The notes below the pieces were generated by a model, which worked only from the letters and a program-made list of their open reading frames with translations, was not told the DNA's origin and ran no database searches. Position numbers and translations under genes: made by a program. A DNA stretch of 64,000 nucleotides from positions 1-64,000 of the forward strand of contig QPLR01000001.1 of NCBI GenBank assembly GCA_003665935.1. The letters are read 5' to 3'. Shown here piece after piece: positions 56,647 through 64,000 of the stretch. The stretch comes from Halobellus sp. Atlit-31R. GTDB lineage: Archaea; Halobacteriota; Halobacteria; Halobacteriales; Haloferacaceae. The stretch's first letter is position 1; every line of letters starts with the position of its first letter.

Positions 56647-57615
56647 ATGGGAACCGAGACGGAGAAGGGAACCGTCGCGATCGTCGGCGGTGCCGGTGCG
56701 GTCGGGTCGAGCACGGCGTTCGCCCTGATGGACAGCGGCTTGGTCGGCGAGATTATCCTCGTCGACATCGCAGACGAGCGTGCCGCGGGCGAGGCGATGG
56801 ACCTGAACCACGGCGCGTTCTTCACCTCGCCGGTTCGCGTCCGGACCGGAGGATACGAGGACTGCTGGGACGCGGACGTGGTGATCGTGACTGCGGGCGC
56901 GAGTCAAGCGCCCGACGAGACGCGGCTGGACCTGCTGGAGCGCAACGCCGGCATCTTCGCGGAGATGATCCCGGAGGTCACGCGCGGACTCGACGACGAC
57001 GCCGTGGTGCTCGTCGTCACCAACCCGGTCGACGTGCTCTCCTACGTCACCTGGAGCGTGTCTGACCTCCCCGCCGACCGCGTGATCGGTTCGGGGACGG
57101 TACTCGATACCTCGCGGTTCAGGACCGCGCTCAGTCACGAGTTCGATGTCGGTCCGTCGAACGTCCACGCCTACGTGATCGGCGAACACGGCGACAGCGA
57201 AGTGCTCGTCTGGAGCGCGACGAACCTCGGCGGCGTCCCGATCGACGCCTACTGCAGGCACCGCGACGTCGAGGACCTCGACGCCCTGCAGTCACGGATC
57301 GAAGACGAGGTACGGGACGCCGCTTACGAGATCATCGAGCGGAAGGGACAGACGAACTACGGGGTCGCACGCGCCGTGGCGGCGGCCACCGAACGGGTGC
57401 TCGGCGACGACGACGCGATCCTCACCGTCTCCACGCTGCTCGACGGTCAACACGGGATCGACGACGTCTACCTCAGTCTCCCCGCGACGGTCAACCGCGG
57501 GGGCGTCCGCGACGTCCTGGAGTTCGATCTCGACGCCGAGGAACGAGCGGCCGTCCAGGAGTCGGCCGCGATCGTTCGGGAGTCGATCGAGCAACTCGAC
57601 ATCGACGCGGTCTGA
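56647..57615 (+). CDS. ldh: L-lactate dehydrogenase-type 2-hydroxyacid dehydrogenase
   Basis: 322 residues of the LDH/MDH family. The NAD fold is GGAGAVGSSTAFAL, the catalytic His181 is in IGEHGDSEVLVW, with Asp154 and Arg157 (DTSRFR). The substrate residue is Gln87 in AGASQAPDETRLDL, where malate dehydrogenases have Arg; LDHs have Gln. Thr in ERKGQTNYGVA is also LDH-like. This favours lactate over malate, interconverting pyruvate and L-lactate with NADH. Many databases would call it malate dehydrogenase by default. Confidence 0.85.
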   Translation: MGTETEKGTVAIVGGAGAVGSSTAFALMDSGLVGEIILVDIADERAAGEAMDLNHGAFFTSPVRVRTGGYEDCWDADVVIVTAGASQAPDETRLDLLERNAGIFAEMIPEVTRGLDDDAVVLVVTNPVDVLSYVTWSVSDLPADRVIGSGTVLDTSRFRTALSHEFDVGPSNVHAYVIGEHGDSEVLVWSATNLGGVPIDAYCRHRDVEDLDALQSRIEDEVRDAAYEIIERKGQTNYGVARAVAAATERVLGDDDAILTVSTLLDGQHGIDDVYLSLPATVNRGGVRDVLEFDLDAEERAAVQESAAIVRESIEQLDIDAV

Positions 57616-57662
57616 GCGCTTCAGCCGGTCTCCGGGTGGCGTCGTCGCCCCCGCCGACCGCC

Positions 57663-58208
57663 TCAGTCCGCGCGCTCCAGTGCGTCTTCGACGAGCCGGA
57701 GGGCGTTCGCGCCGTCGCTGCGGGGCACAACCACGACGAGTTCCTCGCCTGCGACACCCGCGGCGTCGACGAGAACGTTCTCGGCACGCAGCCGGTCCAC
57801 CACGGCCGAGAGCGCGCGGCTGTCGACGTCGCCGTCGACGACGACGGCGGTGAGGCTCCCGTCGGTCGCGACGATTCGACCCCCGCCGACAGCCAACAGT
57901 GTCTCGGTGTCTGCCTCCGATCCAGATACGTCGTCGTCGACGGCGACGTCGACGCCGGCGAGACCGACGCCGCTGCGCATCCGGACGACGACGTCGCGAT
58001 CACTGTCGCTGTCGCGGTCGCCGTCGGCAGACGCTGCGGGCGGGAGATCCTCGGCGAAGCGCCGCAGCGCCGTCGCGATCGAGTCGGTGTCGCCGTCGAC
58101 GTCGAGCGACGTAGCGGCGGCCGCGTAGTTGACCACGTCTGCCCGGAGCGCCTCCAACAGCCACGGACGGGCGCGCACGGCGGCCCGCGTCTCGGCGGCA
58201 AGTGACAT
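57663..58208 (-). CDS. Haloarchaeal hypothetical protein (DUF7523-like)
   Basis: 181 residues. Residues 1-55 are a basic helix-rich region (AVRARPWLLEALRADVVNYAAAA) that resembles a small DNA- or ligand-binding domain. The rest, with VVVRMRSGVGLAGVDVAV and two ACT-like beta-alpha units, is acidic. It could be an amino-acid-binding regulator; that is inference from shape, not a match. Confidence 0.65.
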   Translation of the reverse strand: MSLAAETRAAVRARPWLLEALRADVVNYAAAATSLDVDGDTDSIATALRRFAEDLPPAASADGDRDSDSDRDVVVRMRSGVGLAGVDVAVDDDVSGSEADTETLLAVGGGRIVATDGSLTAVVVDGDVDSRALSAVVDRLRAENVLVDAAGVAGEELVVVVPRSDGANALRLVEDALERAD

Positions 58209-58375
58209 ACGCTACGGGTCGTCGGACGGGGAGAAAAGTCCGCGGGTCGGCGGCGTGCAGGGTCGCTGCGACGCGCTCGTACGATGCCACACACGTCCAA
58301 GTTCGGCTTCCAAAATCTGAAAAATCGTTCGTGGAACCCGAAGTCCATAAGGGCGCTCCGTCCCCAGGTTCGGGT

Positions 58376-59251
58376 ATGCAAGCGCTGGTCATCGTGGCGC
58401 ACGGGTCGCACCTCAACCCCGATTCGTCAGCACCGACGCACCGTCACGCGGACACCATCCGCGCGGCGGGCGCGTTCGACGAAGTGAAGACGGGGTTCTG
58501 GAAAGAGGAACCGTCGCTCCGGGAGGTCCTCCGCACCGTCGAGTCCGAGGAGGTATACCTCGTCCCGCTGTTCATCAGCGAGGGGTACTTCACCGAGCAG
58601 GTGATCCCGCGGGAGCTCCGCCTGGACGACTGGGACGTCTCCGAGTGGGACTCCGACGGGCTGAGCGCCGACACGGCGACGCTGGTCGCCGAGGACACGG
58701 GACAGACGATCCACTACTGCGGGCCGGTCGGGACCCACGAGGCGATGACCGACGTGCTGATCCGCCGCGCCGAGACGGTCACGGGCGACCCCGACGTCGG
58801 CGAGGACTTCGGCTTCGCCGTCGTCGGCCACGGGACCGAACGCAACGAGAACTCCGCGAAGGCGATCGAGTACCACGCCGACCGCGTTCGCGAGACTGGA
58901 CGCTTCGAGGAGGTACAGGCGCTCTACATGGACGAGGAGCCGGAGGTCGACGACGTGACCGACTACTTCGAGACCGAAGACGTCGTGGTCGTCCCCCTGT
59001 TCATCGCGGACGGCTTCCACACCCAAGAGGACATCCCCGAGGATATGGGCCTGACCGACGACTACCGGACGGGCTACGACGTGCCCGCCGAGGTCGACGG
59101 CCACCGCATCTGGTACGCCGGTGCCGTCGGGACCGAGGGGCTGATGGCCGACGTGGTCCTCGAACGCGCCGCCGACGCCGGCGCGGACATCGAGTCCGCA
59201 ATCGAGACCGTACGTGAGGAGACCCGCGAGACGCCGGCGGCGGGTGACTGA
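58376..59251 (+). CDS. cbiX: Sirohydrochlorin cobaltochelatase CbiX
   Basis: 291 residues from the ATG at 58376. Two CbiX half-domains are joined: the first with IVAHGSHLNPDS (metal His), the second with VVGHGTERNENS. It inserts Co2+ into sirohydrochlorin at the start of anaerobic cobalamin synthesis. The long two-domain form is haloarchaeal. The DR2241-family gene follows after one base and is its constant partner. Confidence 0.93.
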   Translation: MQALVIVAHGSHLNPDSSAPTHRHADTIRAAGAFDEVKTGFWKEEPSLREVLRTVESEEVYLVPLFISEGYFTEQVIPRELRLDDWDVSEWDSDGLSADTATLVAEDTGQTIHYCGPVGTHEAMTDVLIRRAETVTGDPDVGEDFGFAVVGHGTERNENSAKAIEYHADRVRETGRFEEVQALYMDEEPEVDDVTDYFETEDVVVVPLFIADGFHTQEDIPEDMGLTDDYRTGYDVPAEVDGHRIWYAGAVGTEGLMADVVLERAADAGADIESAIETVREETRETPAAGD

Positions 59252-59252
59252 C

Positions 59253-60488
59253 GTGCGCGACGAGCAGGTCGACGCGCTGTGTGAGCGGATCGAATCGGGC
59301 GCGGACGCGGTCGAGTTCGACGGCCTCCACGCGGCCACAGACGAGTCGGGCTACGCGCTCGGCGTCGAGGGGCGAACCCGCCACGAGGGGCTCTCGGAGT
59401 CCGAGTTCCGGACGGCCGCCCGCGACGACGAGGTCGCGCCGTACGTGACGAACTGGTACTACTGGGACGAGGTCGTCGGCCACCGCGGTCGGCACCGCCG
59501 CGCGTTTCTCCGGCACGCCGAGGCCGCAGACGACCACGCGGTTCCGGAACGCTACGAGGCGCTCCGTGCGGGGATGCACACCGAGTGGGGCGACGTGCTC
59601 GTCACCGCGACGCTGGCCGAGGACGGCCATCGCCGGTACGAGATCCGTCACGCCGACGACGCGGACGCCCAGCGGGAGGCGCTCGACGCCCACCACGACC
59701 CCCTCGACGCCCGCGAGCTCTCGACGTACGACGAGCGCGGGCGGTACCGGCCGCTGAAGACCGCACCCTCGCTCGTCTCGGGGTGGGTCTTCCCGGAACT
59801 CGACGGCCGCGACGCGGTCGAGACGCTCGACGTGCTCTACCCCGCGTCGGTCGCCAACTGGAACCTCGAACGCGAGGGCGACCTCGACGTGACCCACTGG
59901 CGCGAGACGGCGGAGCGCCAGACGGGGATCTACGGCGTCGTCGAGGAGCTCCCCACCGAGGCCGTCGACTGGGTGGCCGAGGCCTGCTGTACGGACTCAC
60001 AGTGTCTCAAGCGCCGCGAGTGGCAGTACGACGAGGATCACGCTCTCGAAGCCGACGGCGGAACCGGGGCGTTCCCCTGCCGGGAGCCCTGTTCGCTCGT
60101 CGTCGCGGCCGGGCGCAAGTGGACCAAGCTCGAGGAGGAGGAGACCCACACCTACGAGTTCGAGCTGACGCCGTCGGAGAAAGAACAGCTCGAGGACATC
60201 GTCGACGCCGTCGCGGACGGGCGCACGGACGACATCCGCGAGGCCGACGTCTACGAGGGCGCAAACAGATACCGGACGCGATATCTCCGCGCGAAGCGCT
60301 TCGACGAGCACGGAAACCTCTCGGGGACGCCGACGGATCCCGAAGAGCACGACGATCACGACAACCACAGCGAGGACGGAGACCACGACGAGGACGGAAA
60401 CCACGACGATCACGACAACCACGGCGAGGACGGAAACCACGACGATCACGACAACCACGGCGAGGACGGAGACCACGACGACAACTGA
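59253..60488 (+). CDS. DR2241-family Fe-S protein with histidine-rich repeat tail, CbiX partner
   Basis: 411 residues from a GTG at 59253, chosen because GGTGA five bases before it matches the archaeal ribosome-binding site; a GTG at 59244 is possible. The C-terminal half has the cysteines ACCTDSQCLKR and PCREPC, suited to a [4Fe-4S] cluster as in DR2241 proteins. The last 50 residues contain eleven His in repeats of the type DDHDNHGEDGNH. The tail may store or hand Co2+ (or Ni2+) to CbiX; that is inference. Co-transcription with cbiX supports a role in cobalamin metal insertion. Confidence 0.82.
   Translation: MRDEQVDALCERIESGADAVEFDGLHAATDESGYALGVEGRTRHEGLSESEFRTAARDDEVAPYVTNWYYWDEVVGHRGRHRRAFLRHAEAADDHAVPERYEALRAGMHTEWGDVLVTATLAEDGHRRYEIRHADDADAQREALDAHHDPLDARELSTYDERGRYRPLKTAPSLVSGWVFPELDGRDAVETLDVLYPASVANWNLEREGDLDVTHWRETAERQTGIYGVVEELPTEAVDWVAEACCTDSQCLKRREWQYDEDHALEADGGTGAFPCREPCSLVVAAGRKWTKLEEEETHTYEFELTPSEKEQLEDIVDAVADGRTDDIREADVYEGANRYRTRYLRAKRFDEHGNLSGTPTDPEEHDDHDNHSEDGDHDEDGNHDDHDNHGEDGNHDDHDNHGEDGDHDDN
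60345..60485. repeat. 36-base tandem repeat encoding the histidine-rich tail
   Basis: Two identical 36-base units, 60390-60425 and 60426-60461, are flanked by partial copies at both ends. Each unit encodes EDGNHDDHDNHG. The period is a multiple of three, so copy number can change without loss of frame. Confidence 0.85.
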
Positions 60489-60618
60489 CCCGCTGTCAGA
60501 GCCTCGCTGTCTGCCCCGCAGAAATCCGAAACCGACTCCGAGGCTGTCGCCGTAGCGGACCGGGATCGATTCTACAGATAAGCAAGGCGAGTGCCTCGGG
60601 GCTTGACCCCGAGGCGGT

Positions 60619-60849
60619 TCACCGCTCGTCGAGCAGTTCTTCAGCGTGCGCCCGCGACTGAGCGCGTTTCCACCGTACTCTCTCGGCGTCGCCGTACGCC
60701 AGCTCCTCCCGCAGGACGTCCGGCAGAAACCCCGCCGCGGCTTCGACGACGTCGCCGTCGCTGTCGCCGAACTCGACGAGACCGTACGCCTCGGGCGCGC
60801 GCCCGACGGTCTCGCGGGTCAGCGACTGCCACCGTTTTCTGAGTGTCAT
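60619..60849 (-). CDS. Small haloarchaeal hypothetical protein (DUF7508-like)
   Basis: 76 residues. The start overlaps the stop of the DUF5796 gene (TGATG at 60847-60851), so the two form one operon. The sequence KRWQSLTRETVGRAPEAYGLVEFGDSDG looks like a small GIY-YIG-free haloarchaeal family; the ending AHAEELLDER is helical. No function is known. Confidence 0.65.
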   Translation of the reverse strand: MTLRKRWQSLTRETVGRAPEAYGLVEFGDSDGDVVEAAAGFLPDVLREELAYGDAERVRWKRAQSRAHAEELLDER

Positions 60850-61358
60850 CAGTCGTCGGAATCGGGGTCGACGTTCCCGTCGTCTGCAGCACCGCTACCG
60901 CTCTCGTCCTCAGCGCCAGTATCGTCGGCCCCGTCGGTCACGAACTCGTAGGACTGCTCGCTCCAGTCGTCCTCGACGAAGACGAACACGCGGCCGCGAG
61001 CGACTTCGGGGTCGGCGTCGACCTCCGTTCGCATCCCACCGGGGCGGCGCACAGTGACACCGGGGAAGATCTCCTCTTCCTCGCCATCGTCGAGGAGGAC
61101 GCGACCGACGCCCGTCGATTCGAGAACGTCGTCGTGCGTCTTCAGGTCGTTGACGTAGATCATCACGCCCTCGGTCTCGGTCGGATCCGTTACGAGAACG
61201 TGGGTCTCCTTCTTCGGTGGGGTGGTGAGCGTGTCGGTAACGGGTTCGGGGACGCCCCGGTACAGCGTCGCCCGACCGTCGGTGTACTCTACCTCGACGC
61301 CGTGATCGAGGAGTTCGACGCCGAGGGTGCTCGGCGGGATGTCGTTGCGCGCGCTCAT
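60849..61358 (-). CDS. DUF5796 family protein
   Basis: 169 residues. The core is beta-rich: LLDHGVEVEYTDGRATLYRG, THVLVTDPTETEGVMIYVND and EEEIFPGVTVRRPGG, followed by an acidic disordered tail of about 30 residues. It is a haloarchaeal family without known function. It precedes the 76-residue gene in one operon. Confidence 0.75.
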   Translation of the reverse strand: MSARNDIPPSTLGVELLDHGVEVEYTDGRATLYRGVPEPVTDTLTTPPKKETHVLVTDPTETEGVMIYVNDLKTHDDVLESTGVGRVLLDDGEEEEIFPGVTVRRPGGMRTEVDADPEVARGRVFVFVEDDWSEQSYEFVTDGADDTGAEDESGSGAADDGNVDPDSDD

Positions 61359-61523
61359 ACCTGCCCGTTCGCGTGGCCCGCTGAAAAGCGACGCGATGGG
61401 AGCGCCAGGCTGACGACAGTGCCCGGTCTACACCGGCTGCGTCCGGTGGTAGCACACCGACTGGCCGAGGCTGGCACAACCGTCAACCGCTACACCTTTC
61501 ACGTCGGTCGATAGCACTCCTGT

Positions 61524-62375
61524 ATGCACGGTCGAGCAGTCGCACTGGGGGCCGGAACGGTGCTGAACGCCCTCTCGACGGGCGTCGGATCGGCGTTCGC
61601 TATCGACGCGGAGACGACGGCGACCGTCGAACTCGACGACTCGGCGGACGTGGTCGGCACCGTCGCCGAGGACGACGACGCCGACACCCGACTGGTCGAG
61701 CGCTGTGTGGAGTTGGCCGTCGAAACGTACGGCGACGGCGACGACTACGGCGGGACCGTTCGGACCGAGAGCGACGTTCCGATGGCTGCGGGACTAAAGA
61801 GTTCCAGCGCCGCTGCTAACGCGACGGTCTTGGCGACAGCCGACGCCCTCGGCGCGGCTCCCGATCGGCTGGAAGCCTGCAAACTCGGCGTCCGGGCCGC
61901 TCGCGACGCAGGCGTGACTGCCACCGGTGCGTTCGACGACGCCTCGGCGTCGATGCTCGGCGGCGTGACCGTCACCGACAACGACGACGACGAACTGCTC
62001 GCACGCGACGAGGTCGAGTGGGAGGTGCTCGTCTGGACGCCCGCGGAGCGCGCCTACAGCGCCGACGCGGACGTCGAGCGCTGTGCGAACGTCGCGTCGA
62101 TGGCAGAACTGGTCGCCGAACTCGCGCTCGACGGCCGTTACGCGGAAGCGATGACGGTGAACGGACTGGCCTTCTCGGCGGCGCTCGGCTTCTCGGCGGA
62201 GCCGGCTGTCGAGGCGATGCCACACGTCGCTGGCGTCTCCCTCTCCGGAACCGGGCCGAGCGTCGTCGCCGTCGGCGACGACGACGGTCTCGACCGCGTG
62301 CGGGCGCTGTGGGACGAGCGCGACGGCCACACGTGGCGGACCACGACGCGAACCGACGGAGGACGTATCATATGA
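61524..62375 (+). CDS. aroK: Shikimate kinase, archaeal GHMP type
   Basis: 283 residues of the GHMP kinase fold, unrelated to bacterial shikimate kinase. The phosphate loop is SDVPMAAGLKSSSAAANA and the C-terminal Gly loop is SLSGTGPSVVAVG. It makes shikimate-3-phosphate with ATP. The chorismate mutase gene overlaps its stop (ATGA at 62372-62375), linking two steps of aromatic amino-acid synthesis. Confidence 0.93.
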   Translation: MHGRAVALGAGTVLNALSTGVGSAFAIDAETTATVELDDSADVVGTVAEDDDADTRLVERCVELAVETYGDGDDYGGTVRTESDVPMAAGLKSSSAAANATVLATADALGAAPDRLEACKLGVRAARDAGVTATGAFDDASASMLGGVTVTDNDDDELLARDEVEWEVLVWTPAERAYSADADVERCANVASMAELVAELALDGRYAEAMTVNGLAFSAALGFSAEPAVEAMPHVAGVSLSGTGPSVVAVGDDDGLDRVRALWDERDGHTWRTTTRTDGGRII

Positions 62376-62671
62376 CACGAGACGACGCTACAGACCCCGA
62401 CGACGCTTCGCTGGACGAACTGCGCGAGGAGATCGAAGACATCGATCGCGAGATCGTCGAGTTGATCGCGCGACGGACGTACGTCGCCGACTCGATCGCA
62501 CAGGTGAAAGCCGATCGCGACCTCCCGACGACCGACGAAGGCCAAGAGGAGCGCGTGATGGAGCGCGCCGGCCACAACGCCGAGCACTTCGACGTGGACT
62601 CGAACCTCGTGAAAGCGGTCTTCCGGCTGCTCATCGAGTTGAATAAAGTCGAGCAGCGGGAAAGCCGGTAG
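62372..62671 (+). CDS. aroQ: Chorismate mutase, AroQ type
   Basis: 99 residues from the ATG at 62372. All-helical AroQ: LDELREEIEDIDREIVELIARR holds the first active-site Arg, with IAQVKADR after it and the last helix LVKAVFRLLIELNK. It converts chorismate to prephenate for Phe and Tyr. It ends the shikimate pair. Confidence 0.93.
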   Translation: MTRDDATDPDDASLDELREEIEDIDREIVELIARRTYVADSIAQVKADRDLPTTDEGQEERVMERAGHNAEHFDVDSNLVKAVFRLLIELNKVEQRESR

Positions 62672-63063
62672 GCGACGCTAGTTCACCTGCCCCGACAGCT
62701 CTGCGCCGCCTTGAACTCTCGGTAGGGCTCAGACTCCTCATCTCACCAGGTGTATTCGATCCTGTGGCGTATCCAACGGGGAACGAACCCTCAACAAGAG
62801 GGATCAGCGATCAACGCACAACGTACGGTGCTTTTCAGCTGCCGGAACAACGTCGAGCAGAGCGCGTAAATCGGAGTGCACCGACAGTCTGCGATCCGTC
62901 TGGAGGGGCCACTCGGCTGTCTGCAGTTTTCTGCGACCACATCGGTGACCCCTGACGGTGATCAGTGAGAACGACGACCGCGAGCGGAGTGCGGCTCATC
63001 GGGCGCCCTCCGCGAATCGGAATCCGTGGATTTAAACTGTCCCACCTCGGTATTCGGAGGTGA
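62672..63063. other. Intergenic region before the tRNA, no gene found
   Basis: About 390 bases between chorismate mutase and tRNA-Arg. The only frame over 60 codons (62764-62955) is rich in rare residue combinations and has no family look. A small hairpin (CCCTC at 62788-62792 with GAGGG at 62798-62802) could end the aro transcript. Close to the tRNA, TTTAAA at 63031-63036 is a TATA box. Confidence 0.6.
63031..63036 (+). promoter_or_regulatory. TATA box of tRNA-Arg
   Basis: TTTAAA lies 28-33 bases before the first base of the mature tRNA. Confidence 0.5.
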
Positions 63064-63138
63064 GGGCGCTTAGCTCAGTTTGGACAGAGTGCTTGGCTTC
63101 GGACCAAGTTGTCGCGGGTTCAAATCCTGCAGCGCCCA
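63064..63138 (+). tRNA. tRNA-Arg (UCG anticodon)
   Basis: A complete cloverleaf: acceptor GGGCGCT (63064-63070) pairs with AGCGCCC (63131-63137), followed by the discriminator A. The anticodon stem CTTGG/CCAAG encloses the loop CTTCGGA, giving anticodon TCG, which reads CGA and related Arg codons. The T arm GCGGG-TTCAAAT-CCTGC includes one G-U pair. There is no intron and CCA is not encoded. tRNA-Arg genes are frequent integration targets. Confidence 0.93.
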
Positions 63139-63519
63139 TCATTCTGCGTGACGGGCAACATCTGGCAGCCGGCGGTACGGCGTTCATAAACGGACCCCCC
63201 TTCGACCGTTTCGACTTCGTCACGGTTCAGAGTCGACGGGTCGCAACCGGGATCCGCCAGCAGTGACGCCTCCGTTCGGCGTACTTGCAGACGTCTTCGA
63301 CCGGAGCTGACTGGCCTGCCCCACAACACGTGGAATATCATAGAATTCGAGGCTATCAGTCTACTGAAACTCATATTTATATTATACTTAGTTGAAATGA
63401 CTATCTAGATACACTATACAAAAATCATACGTATACAGATCGAGTAGTTTTTGATTTAATTTCACCTATATACTGCGACTTTTTCAGTATTTATACCCGC
63501 TAAACTGAGAGTATCCAAT

Positions 63520-63538
63520 TCCAAATATATAATTTGGA
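63520..63538. repeat. Dyad in AT-rich region
   Basis: TCCAAAT and ATTTGGA are perfect arms around ATATA. Outer bases GTAT and ATAC extend the symmetry with gaps. Confidence 0.6.
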
Positions 63539-63756
63539 TTATACTACCAGTTTTTAGTATATCCTGTCTATTAGGATAAAGAGCTAACACAGCGTAGGCC
63601 CAACTCCGATGAGGACCAGTCGCTCCGGATAGATCCTCGCTACACAATCCGGGCACTCCGACACGAAGTCGGCCGGGAACTCCGACCCCGCCGAGGCCGC
63701 CTGGGCACGGGAGTAACAAACGTACGGGTGTTAGGGTCTCCGTGCGGCGTATCCTT

Positions 63757-63778
63757 CCGAGCGCGAAGTAGCGCTCGG
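63757..63778. repeat. Eight-base-pair perfect hairpin
   Basis: CCGAGCGC and GCGCTCGG are separated by a six-base loop GAAGTA. It is the strongest of several hairpins in 63590-63800. Confidence 0.65.
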
Positions 63779-63828
63779 CGCTCGGCACTCCGAAGGCACT
63801 TGATCCGGGGGCCAGATTCTCAGACGCT

Positions 63829-63980
63829 GATCGCCGCGTTAGCCCCTCTGTAACGAGGTTATGTAGTGTCTTTCCTCCGCCCTACAGTCTATTGGACGTC
63901 TCTAACAGGAGGGACTCGAGGGCCTACAGAGCGTTAGACGCCGTCTAATCGCCGCGTGGACGGAACTCTGCAACGAGTGC
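63829..63980. repeat. Degenerate direct repeat with LIAA...LCNE coding look
   Basis: ATCGCCGCGT followed a few bases later by CTCTGTAACGAG (63829-63857) recurs as ATCGCCGCGT...CTCTGCAACGAG (63948-63976), a period near 119. Both copies can be read as LIAA, a short gap, then LCNE and a stop soon after, as if the 3' end of a gene was duplicated and decayed. Confidence 0.4.
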
Positions 63981-64000
63981 GACTGGGAGACTGTATGATT

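Larger units (their letters stand above)
63139..64000. other. Gene-poor AT-rich and hairpin-rich DNA after tRNA-Arg
   Basis: No convincing gene in about 860 bases. 63139-63340 is GC-rich without a coding frame. 63340-63590 turns sharply AT-rich, with dyads such as TCCAAAT/ATTTGGA (63520-63538) and TATCCT/AGGATA (63560-63578). 63590-63800 is GC-rich with several short hairpins. 63820-64000 has a degenerate repeat. Composition and structure unlike the rest of the window fit the flank of an integrated or decayed element. The element itself would lie beyond the right edge. Confidence 0.55.

Noticed and set aside
62764..62955. A 63-codon plus-strand frame before the tRNA
   Set aside because: No ribosome-binding or TATA support and an unusual composition for a haloarchaeal protein.
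63340..63590. Replication origin in the AT-rich block
   Set aside because: No origin-recognition box or orc1/cdc6 gene is visible in the window; kept only as an alternative in the findings.
63462..63788. A 108-codon minus-strand frame near the right end
   Set aside because: It spans the AT-rich dyads and hairpins, has no family look and no promoter; at most part of a decayed gene.

Overview
The window is chromosomal DNA of an extremely halophilic archaeon (class Halobacteria). It is GC-rich and codes for very acidic proteins. It carries archaeal-only enzymes: form III RuBisCO, ribose-1,5-bisphosphate isomerase, GHMP-type shikimate kinase and ADP-forming acetyl-CoA synthetase. It also has a complex I without NuoEFG, and many genes with a TATA-like box about 25-35 bases before the start codon, as expected for leaderless transcripts. 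The genus cannot be fixed from the sequence alone; the gene content would suit the Haloferacales.

Left to right. 1-5.1 kb is a sulfide and oxidant cluster: partial peroxiredoxin, a DUF1641 protein, a sulfide:quinone-reductase-like flavoprotein, a winged-helix protein fused to two rhodanese domains (probable sulfur-responsive regulator) and, divergently, a rhodanese-metallo-beta-lactamase persulfide dioxygenase. 5.3-15.4 kb is mixed: an old-yellow-enzyme reductase, an ABC-2 exporter, KDPG aldolase, a YdbT/YdbS-like PH-domain pair, a CopD-like membrane protein, an inositol monophosphatase and a macrodomain protein. 15.6-18.2 kb is glycerol kinase with its putative transporter. 18.4-26.5 kb holds a regulator/membrane pair, thioredoxin, the AMP-salvage pair R15P isomerase and form III RuBisCO, a Hel308-like helicase, an aminotransferase and lumazine synthase. 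26.7-30.5 kb has an ArnT-like glycosyltransferase candidate and purK-purE.

30.7-41.1 kb is one respiratory operon, nuoA-B-CD-H-I-J1-J2-K-L-M-N, with overlapping stop/start codons and no NADH-input module. 41.2-43.5 kb has a Rossmann-DHH phosphoesterase and a CBS-ParB-like protein. 43.5-51.3 kb includes small haloarchaeal proteins, an M24 peptidase, ADP-forming acetate-CoA ligase with a DRTGG-domain partner, a PAS histidine kinase, a truncated YbaK remnant next to a MazG-like gene, and a ZIP transporter. 51.4-62.7 kb has a MATE exporter, thioredoxin reductase, CysRS, an L-lactate-dehydrogenase-type enzyme, CbiX with a histidine-tailed DR2241-family protein, and shikimate kinase-chorismate mutase.

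The last 1.3 kb is different: a tRNA-Arg(UCG) followed by an AT-rich stretch with dyads, hairpin-rich DNA, degenerate repeats and no convincing gene. This looks like the edge of a tRNA-targeted island or decayed element. The most unusual items are the winged-helix-rhodanese fusion and its divergent control region, the CbiX-associated histidine repeat tail, the CBS-ParB/Rossmann-DHH pair, the YbaK remnant, and the tRNA-proximal region.
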